A DNA stretch of 10,215 bases, from the NCBI GenBank assembly GCA_937868025.1, contig CALMLJ010000604.1, positions 1 to 10,215 on the forward strand, written 5' to 3'. Source of the stretch: an uncultured Acidimicrobiaceae bacterium. Lineage in GTDB: Bacteria; Actinomycetota; Acidimicrobiia; Acidimicrobiales; Microtrichaceae. The position numbers and the translations under genes are program-made. The notes under the pieces were generated by a model. That model saw only the letters and a program-made list of their open reading frames with translations, searched no databases and was not told where the DNA came from. Below are positions 5,909 to 10,215 of this stretch, piece after piece (within the stretch, counting starts at the first letter, position 1; each line of letters opens with the position of its first letter).

Positions 5909-8452
5909 TCAGTCGCCCCCAAAGCTGATGATCTGCTGGTAGGTGGGCCGGTTCATCCACCGCACCGAACTGCCGTTGGTGATGTAGGGGATGAACCGGA
6001 TCCGTTCGAGCAGCGCAAGCCGCGGGAATGGACCCACCGCGACCCGTGACGACTCGAGCACCTGCCACAGCAGGGCCCGGCACGCGGCGAGGTCGCCGCT
6101 CCCGCAGAACGACGGCACACCTGCCGGGATCGACTCGACGCCACGGACCCGACGCAGGTCGTGCACAACGGCGGAGTACCACCCGTGGGCGAACGCCCCG
6201 CCGGTCTGCGACGGCGGGTTGTCGATGACGCGGGGTCGACGTACGCCGTCACCCAGGTACGAACCGAGGCCGGGCGTGAACACGGCGCGCGTCATCGGCT
6301 CGAACAGGGCGTCCATCAACGAGACGGCGAGGTCGTCGTAGAACCCGTCGTCGGCACGGTCCCGGCGATGGGCGCCGCTCGAGACCCAGCTCGACAGCCG
6401 GTCGCGGGCCGCTGCCAGATCGGGGTTCGGTGCGGGGGCACCGTCGAGGATCGCGAGGACATCCGGGAGCACCAGTTCGCCGCGCACGTCGACCGTCGCC
6501 GCGTCCTGCGCGGCGACGAACACGTCGGCGGGTGTGACGGCACCGTCCTTGCGGTCGATGAGCGCCTCGGTGCGGGACGCGAGGGTGTCGACCCGTTGCA
6601 CGATTCCGGCGTCCCAGTCGTTGTCCGGCTCGCGCCAGCCCGGCGCCACCTTGTTGTTCCACGACACCGCGTAGCCCTTGGCGGGGTCGATCTCCTGGGG
6701 CTGTCGGCGCCAGTCGAGCCGACCCTGCCACTCCCAGTCCCCGGTGCCCCACGAGGGCAGGTCGGGGTCGACTCCTCGGGCCCGCACCGGGTACCAGCCA
6801 CTGTGGAAGTAGGCGATGTCGGACGCGTTCACGTAGAGCCAGTTGAAGCTCATCGGGATGTCGCTCATCGTTGGGGCGAAGTCGGCGGCTGAGGTGACGG
6901 CGCCCTGGTTCAGGGCCCAGAACGCGGGGGCAGCGTGCGCGGTCTGGAACCGCGACATCCGTTGGCGGGCGACGGCGACGGGGTGCCCGTCGACGGTCGA
7001 GCGGCCCACGACGATCCCGTGCACGGTGCGCCACGCCGTCCATGGATCATCGTTGGCCGGGCGGGTCATCGGGAGGCACCGGCCTTCAAACTCGTAGTGC
7101 ATCGACAGCTGCGACGGCGCCGAACCGTCGGGCTCGCACAGGAGCTCCATGCGCTGGTCGGTGAGGTCCGATCCGCCGGCGGTGGCGGTCCAGGCGTAGG
7201 TGCGGGACCGGCCGATCACGACCCAGGGACCGAGCCCGGGGAACGTGATGCCCCGCGAGTCGTAGCCGCCGCCGCGCAACTCCATCTCGAACAGCAACTG
7301 GGGCGCGAAGTACGACGACTGTGGCCCGCCCACGAGGATCGGGTGACCCGATGCGGTGTGGTCGCCGGCGACGGCGATGTAGTTCGACATGGTGGGAGTG
7401 CCGGCCTCGGCGCGGGCGACAGCGACCGGTGCGTCGGGCCTCGCCACCGCTTCGGGGTCGACGGTGTTCGCCGACGACACGCCCGCCCCCGCCCCGGCGA
7501 ACTGCGGATAGGGGAAGGCCGCTGCCGTGTGGGCGGTGGCCGCGGGGTCGTCGGCGGAGCGGAGGTCGTCGAACGTAGCGCGACCGGCGGCGGTGCCCAG
7601 CCGTGCCTCCAGGGTGGCCAGCGCGTCGGCGTTGCCCAGTTCGTCGCCCCCGCCCGCACCGAAGATGTCGTCGACGACGATGCCGACGGCCAGGACGTCG
7701 GCCCGGGTCCAATGACGCCACTGCAGGCCCAGCGCCCGAGCCTCGGGTGGGAACGTGTTGCGGTCGAGCCAGGTGTTCAGTCCGACCACGAAGGCGTCGA
7801 GCGCGACGATCATCCGCTCGCCCTCGGCCCCCGCCCGGGTCACGGCATCGTCGAGGGCCGACTCGAGTTCCTCGTCGGTGTAGTTGATGTGTTCGAGCTC
7901 ACCCAGACGAGCGACCGCGGTGGGGATGTCGGGGCCCCCGAGTTCGAGGGTGCCGGCGCGACCCAGCAGGCGGCCGAGCTCGGCGACGACGAGCCGCGAT
8001 TCGGCGACGGCCCACCCCGCCCCGAACCCGACGTCGGCCGCGGTGTCGCCGATCACGTGGGGAACGCCGTGCTCGTCCCACTCGACCCGGACCCCAGGGG
8101 CCGGTCGGTCGACCCGCACGATGCGCCCCGCGCCGAGGTGGTGGTCGGTGAAGAACTGCCCGAGGTTCGCGTCGGTCAGGGTGCCGTCGGCGACGGCGTC
8201 CTCGACCGCGTCGTACCGCGCCCGCTGATCGTCGATCGCCGCGGCCGTGTGCCCGGTGACGTTGCCGTTGCCGGGTGGCAGCACGGCCAGCGCGACCAGC
8301 GCGGGGTCGGCGTGGCCTCCGGGATTGGACGCCACTCCGTCCGGCGGGAGCGCCTCCCCCGAAGGAGGGGCCCCGGTGCATCCGGCGACCAGGGCCGTGA
8401 TCAGGAGGAGCGATGACGAGATCGCGTGGCGTCCGGCTCGGTTTCTGAACAT
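5909..8452 (-). CDS. Penicillin G acylase-like lipoprotein (Ntn-hydrolase family S45)
   Basis: This 847-residue penicillin acylase-family amidase precursor has a lipoprotein signal ending in the lipobox VAGC (Cys25), so it should be anchored outside the cytoplasmic membrane. The A-chain region includes WDEHGVPHVIGDTAADVGFGAGWAVAESRL from W125. The spacer ends at PTM, just before Ser356, the expected autocatalytic cleavage site and N-terminal nucleophile (SNYIAVAG). Numbered from that Ser as B1, Gln at B23 (GGPQSSYFAP), the TATAGGSD segment (Ala B70) and Asn at B244 (SWNNK) fall within a few positions of B23, A69 and N241 of E. coli penicillin G acylase. The substrate-pocket Phe at B24 of that enzyme is Ser here, so a phenylacetyl substrate is not assured; acyl-homoserine lactones or other amides are possible. 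The start at 8452 is fixed by GGGGAG 5 nt upstream; an in-frame start at 8521 would bury the signal peptide. The PH-like gene follows. Confidence 0.9.
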   Translation of the reverse strand: MFRNRAGRHAISSSLLLITALVAGCTGAPPSGEALPPDGVASNPGGHADPALVALAVLPPGNGNVTGHTAAAIDDQRARYDAVEDAVADGTLTDANLGQFFTDHHLGAGRIVRVDRPAPGVRVEWDEHGVPHVIGDTAADVGFGAGWAVAESRLVVAELGRLLGRAGTLELGGPDIPTAVARLGELEHINYTDEELESALDDAVTRAGAEGERMIVALDAFVVGLNTWLDRNTFPPEARALGLQWRHWTRADVLAVGIVVDDIFGAGGGDELGNADALATLEARLGTAAGRATFDDLRSADDPAATAHTAAAFPYPQFAGAGAGVSSANTVDPEAVARPDAPVAVARAEAGTPTMSNYIAVAGDHTASGHPILVGGPQSSYFAPQLLFEMELRGGGYDSRGITFPGLGPWVVIGRSRTYAWTATAGGSDLTDQRMELLCEPDGSAPSQLSMHYEFEGRCLPMTRPANDDPWTAWRTVHGIVVGRSTVDGHPVAVARQRMSRFQTAHAAPAFWALNQGAVTSAADFAPTMSDIPMSFNWLYVNASDIAYFHSGWYPVRARGVDPDLPSWGTGDWEWQGRLDWRRQPQEIDPAKGYAVSWNNKVAPGWREPDNDWDAGIVQRVDTLASRTEALIDRKDGAVTPADVFVAAQDAATVDVRGELVLPDVLAILDGAPAPNPDLAAARDRLSSWVSSGAHRRDRADDGFYDDLAVSLMDALFEPMTRAVFTPGLGSYLGDGVRRPRVIDNPPSQTGGAFAHGWYSAVVHDLRRVRGVESIPAGVPSFCGSGDLAACRALLWQVLESSRVAVGPFPRLALLERIRFIPYITNGSSVRWMNRPTYQQIISFGGD

Positions 8453-8457
8453 TCTCG

Positions 8458-8463
8458 CTCCCC
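8458..8463 (-). promoter_or_regulatory. Ribosome binding site GGGGAG for the acylase gene
   Basis: On the minus strand GGGGAG ends 5 nt before the ATG at 8452. It selects this start over the upstream in-frame start at 8521. Confidence 0.65.
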
Positions 8464-8489
8464 GACGTGTGCTTTCACGGCACGCCGAG

Positions 8490-8495
8490 AGGGTA
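8490..8495 (-). promoter_or_regulatory. Candidate -10 box TACCCT for the acylase gene
   Basis: TACCCT on the minus strand fits TAnnnT, with GAACCT (8514-8519) 18 nt further upstream as a possible -35. The leader would be about 30 nt and contain the ribosome binding site. This is pattern-based only. Confidence 0.3.
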
Positions 8496-8609
8496 GTGAC
8501 TCGTCGGACCCCGAGGTTCACCGAGCAACTTCATGTTCAAGTCCGGGCCGTTCGTTCCGATATTTGACAGGAAGGTTCACCCAACCCACGTGTGCGAAGC
8601 GAGAGACAG

Positions 8610-9941
8610 ATGACCAACCTGGTGGGATACGGGAGCGAGCGGACGACAGAGTTCCTCGCCGCCCATGACGGGTCGCTGCTCGGCGAACCGAACGGCAGAG
8701 ACGCCGTGTTCGAGGCGCTGTATCACGCCGCCGGCGCGTCGGCCGATCCCGTGTTCATCGTGGGGGGTCGCCGCGACCGCCTCGAGATCCGATGGGCGAA
8801 CCGTGCGTTCGCCGACGCCGTGTGCGCCGAGGTGTCGGATCTCGCCGACACCCCGCTCGAGGCGGTGCTCGTCTCCTCGGCCGGAGCGCTGCCGCTCAAC
8901 GATCTCCGCCGGGCCGAGTTCCGAGCGACGCTGTCGCCCCGGGTCGGGTTCGCCTCACCGTGGGAAGCCGTTGCCGTCCCGAGCGTCGGGCCTGCCGGCC
9001 GCTGCTGGGTCGTCACGTTGCGTCGGTCCGGCGACAGCCTGAACGCCGACCAGCTCCTCCGAGCCAGCGAGGAACGCTTCCGGGCGCTGTCCGAACGTGC
9101 GCCGATCGGCATCATCACGTCCGAGGTCGGCCTGCGGATCGGGTACATCAACGACTTCCTCGCCGAGCTCGTGGGGCTTCCCACCGAGCAGCTGCTCGGC
9201 ACCGGCTGGATGCAGGTGGTCGACCCCGAGCACCTCGAGACGGTGTGCTCGTGCCTCCAGGAAGCGCTTGCGGGGAACCCCGTCGAGACCCCCGCCCGAC
9301 TCATCACCCACAGCGGTGACGAACGGTGGGTCACGATCCGCGCCGTCCCGATCCACGCGCCGGATTCACCGGCAGCGTTCCTCGGGACGATCGAGGACGT
9401 CACCGACCGCCGCCATTTCGAACAGCTGCTGTCGTGGCAGGCCAGTCACGACCCGCTGACACGTTTGCCCAACCGCGCCCGGCTGATCGAGGAGATCGGC
9501 ATTGCGACGGCTGATGCCAGCGACGACGTCGCCGTCCTGTTCGTCGATCTCGACGACTTCAAGTCGGTCAACGACACGCTCGGGCACGCCGCCGGCGACG
9601 AGCTGCTGGTCGAGGTCGCTGCCCGGCTCCGGGCGACGACCGGTGACAGCTGCCGGGTCTTCCGCTTCGCCGGCGACGAGTTCGTGGTGCTGGCCCGCGG
9701 GATCCACGACGACGAGGAGGCGGCCGCCATCGGCGAGCGGCTCCGCGTCGAGCTCGCCGAGCCGATGCTGCTCGAGAGCGGGCCGCTGGTCGTCACCTGC
9801 TCGGTGGGCGTGGCCAGGGCGACGGGCGACGACTCCGTCGACGGTCTGCTGCACAACGCCGACGTCGCCATGTACGAGGCCAAGCGCCGCGGTAAGGGTG
9901 CAACGGCGGTCTTCGGCGCTCTCCCGTCCGGACAGGGTTGA
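8610..9941 (+). CDS. PAS-PAS-GGDEF protein, probable diguanylate cyclase
   Basis: This 443-residue soluble sensor-output protein starts MTNLVGYGSERT. Residues about 31-140 look like a divergent PAS domain (DPVFIVGGRRDRLEIRWANRAF). Residues about 150-270 are a standard PAS domain: ASEERFRALSERAPIGI, then YINDFLAELVGLP and LGTIEDVTDRR. The GGDEF domain begins at SHDPLTRLPNRARL (about 285), followed by LFVDLDDFKSVNDTLGHAAGDELL and the active-site loop at 354-358, which reads AGDEF instead of GGDEF. It ends with CSVGVARATG and ADVAMYEAKRRGKG. AGDEF variants can be active, so cyclic di-GMP synthesis is likely. The inhibitory I-site RxxD five residues upstream of the loop is absent (GDSC instead). 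No membrane segments are present, so it senses in the cytoplasm. ATG 8610 is chosen, with a weak GAGAG upstream; GTG 8592 is an in-frame alternative. The HDOD gene follows after 2 bp. Confidence 0.9.
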   Translation: MTNLVGYGSERTTEFLAAHDGSLLGEPNGRDAVFEALYHAAGASADPVFIVGGRRDRLEIRWANRAFADAVCAEVSDLADTPLEAVLVSSAGALPLNDLRRAEFRATLSPRVGFASPWEAVAVPSVGPAGRCWVVTLRRSGDSLNADQLLRASEERFRALSERAPIGIITSEVGLRIGYINDFLAELVGLPTEQLLGTGWMQVVDPEHLETVCSCLQEALAGNPVETPARLITHSGDERWVTIRAVPIHAPDSPAAFLGTIEDVTDRRHFEQLLSWQASHDPLTRLPNRARLIEEIGIATADASDDVAVLFVDLDDFKSVNDTLGHAAGDELLVEVAARLRATTGDSCRVFRFAGDEFVVLARGIHDDEEAAAIGERLRVELAEPMLLESGPLVVTCSVGVARATGDDSVDGLLHNADVAMYEAKRRGKGATAVFGALPSGQG

Positions 9942-9943
9942 TC

Positions 9944-10215
9944 ATGGCGCTCAGTGCCCCCGGAGCCGCGGGCGCCCCGACAGCGGCCGCAGCCCTGGCC
10001 ACCGCCGCGGCCCCCCCGGCCGCTTCGGAGCGTGACGCCGACGAGCGCCGGGAGATCACCGTCGAGTTGTGCCGGGCCCTCGACTCGGTGTCGGTCGCGA
10101 AGCCGGCCGCCATGCGGGTGCTGTCGGTCGTCGACAACCCGAACACCAACGCCCAGATGGTCGCCCAGGCGATCGAGCTCGACCCGACGTTCGCCGCGCA
10201 GATCATGCGTCTCGG
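9944..10215 (+). CDS. HDOD-domain signalling protein, N-terminal fragment (runs off right edge)
   Basis: The frame is open for 90 codons from ATG 9944 to the right edge. Residues 1-28 are an Ala/Pro-rich linker (MALSAPGAAGAPTAAAALAT). Then a helical domain begins: ITVELCRALDSVSVAKPAAMRVLSVVD, NPNTNAQMVAQAIELDPTFAAQIMRL. The pattern 'P-x-x-x-x-(V/M)-L-x-x-(L/V)-(D/V)-x-P-x-x-x-x-x-(V/M)-A-x-(A/V)-I-E-L-D-P-x-(L/F)-x-A-x-(L/I)-(L/M)-R-L' is the start of an HDOD domain, a relative of HD domains usually without the metal-binding residues and common in signalling proteins. The stop of the PAS-GGDEF gene and this ATG are separated by only 2 bp, with no strong Shine-Dalgarno, so translation is probably coupled. 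The C-terminal part, which could carry an added output domain, is not visible. Confidence 0.8.
   Translation, partial: MALSAPGAAGAPTAAAALATAAAPPAASERDADERREITVELCRALDSVSVAKPAAMRVLSVVDNPNTNAQMVAQAIELDPTFAAQIMRL

Larger units (their letters stand above)
8453..8609. promoter_or_regulatory. Divergent intergenic region between acylase and PAS-GGDEF genes
   Basis: This 157-bp spacer is more AT-rich than its surroundings around 8521-8580 and must hold promoters for both directions. On the plus strand TTCAAG (8536-8541) and GATATT (8559-8564) are 17 nt apart, a plausible promoter for the GGDEF gene. A perfect TTGACA at 8564-8569 lacks a matching -10. The 9-mer AGGTTCACC occurs at 8514-8522 and again at 8573-8581, and could be a regulator site. 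No start codon other than those listed is convincing here. Confidence 0.4.

Noticed and set aside
4188..6182. A 664-codon open frame on the minus strand across the hydrolase and acylase region
   Set aside because: It crosses several well-supported genes in both orientations and its translation is Arg/Pro-rich low-complexity. It is a GC artefact.
6935..8416. A 493-codon open frame on the plus strand opposite the acylase
   Set aside because: The acylase reading has a full set of family motifs and a lipobox, while the opposite frame has no recognisable domain.
8453..8521. 23-residue N-terminal extension of the acylase from an upstream start at 8521
   Set aside because: It would place the signal peptide internally. 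GGGGAG before ATG 8452 and Cys at residue 25 support the shorter form.
8564..8569. Perfect TTGACA as a -35 element for the GGDEF gene
   Set aside because: At 16-18 nt spacing the -10 candidates (CACGTG, ACGTGT) do not resemble TAnnnT, so it was not called as a promoter by itself.

Overview
The window is very GC-rich. Codon third positions are mostly G or C, and long spurious open frames lie opposite nearly every gene. It contains a DUF222 (13E12-type) gene start, several Cys-anchored lipoproteins, and several start codons that sit 7-9 nt downstream of a TAnnnT -10 box with no Shine-Dalgarno. Together these point to a high-GC actinobacterium, possibly of the Acidimicrobiia/Ilumatobacter type. 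That assignment is an inference; no rRNA or other phylogenetic marker is present.

Left part (1-3443): a DUF222 gene enters from the left edge on the minus strand. It is divergent from a 190-residue protein of unknown function with a proline-rich tail made of three near-identical 36-bp repeats. Next come two plus-strand lipoprotein genes 23 bp apart, probably one transcription unit. The first looks like an FG-GAP/integrin-type beta-propeller and the second like a PD40/TolB-like propeller.

Middle (3444-5465): two plus-strand alpha/beta hydrolases of different subfamilies. The first keeps a serine elbow but has Gln and Gly where the catalytic acid and His are expected. The second has a complete Asp-nucleophile triad and most resembles the MEST/epoxide hydrolase-haloalkane dehalogenase group.

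Right part (5466-10215): two minus-strand genes converge on the second hydrolase. They are a large penicillin G acylase-like Ntn-hydrolase lipoprotein and, downstream of it, a small PH-like protein. A 157-bp divergent intergenic region (counted to the preferred start at 8610) separates the acylase from a PAS-GGDEF signalling protein. That gene is followed after 2 bp by the start of an HDOD-domain gene cut off by the right edge, suggesting a coupled c-di-GMP/HDOD signalling pair.

No tRNA, rRNA, CRISPR array, insertion sequence or phage gene was seen. Most of the window is ordinary chromosomal content. The points worth a second look are the leaderless-promoter set with a shared decamer, the catalytically degenerate hydrolase, the bacterial MEST-like enzyme, the acylase with a changed binding-pocket residue, and the tandem-repeat tail. 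I did not find a convincing new multi-gene system.
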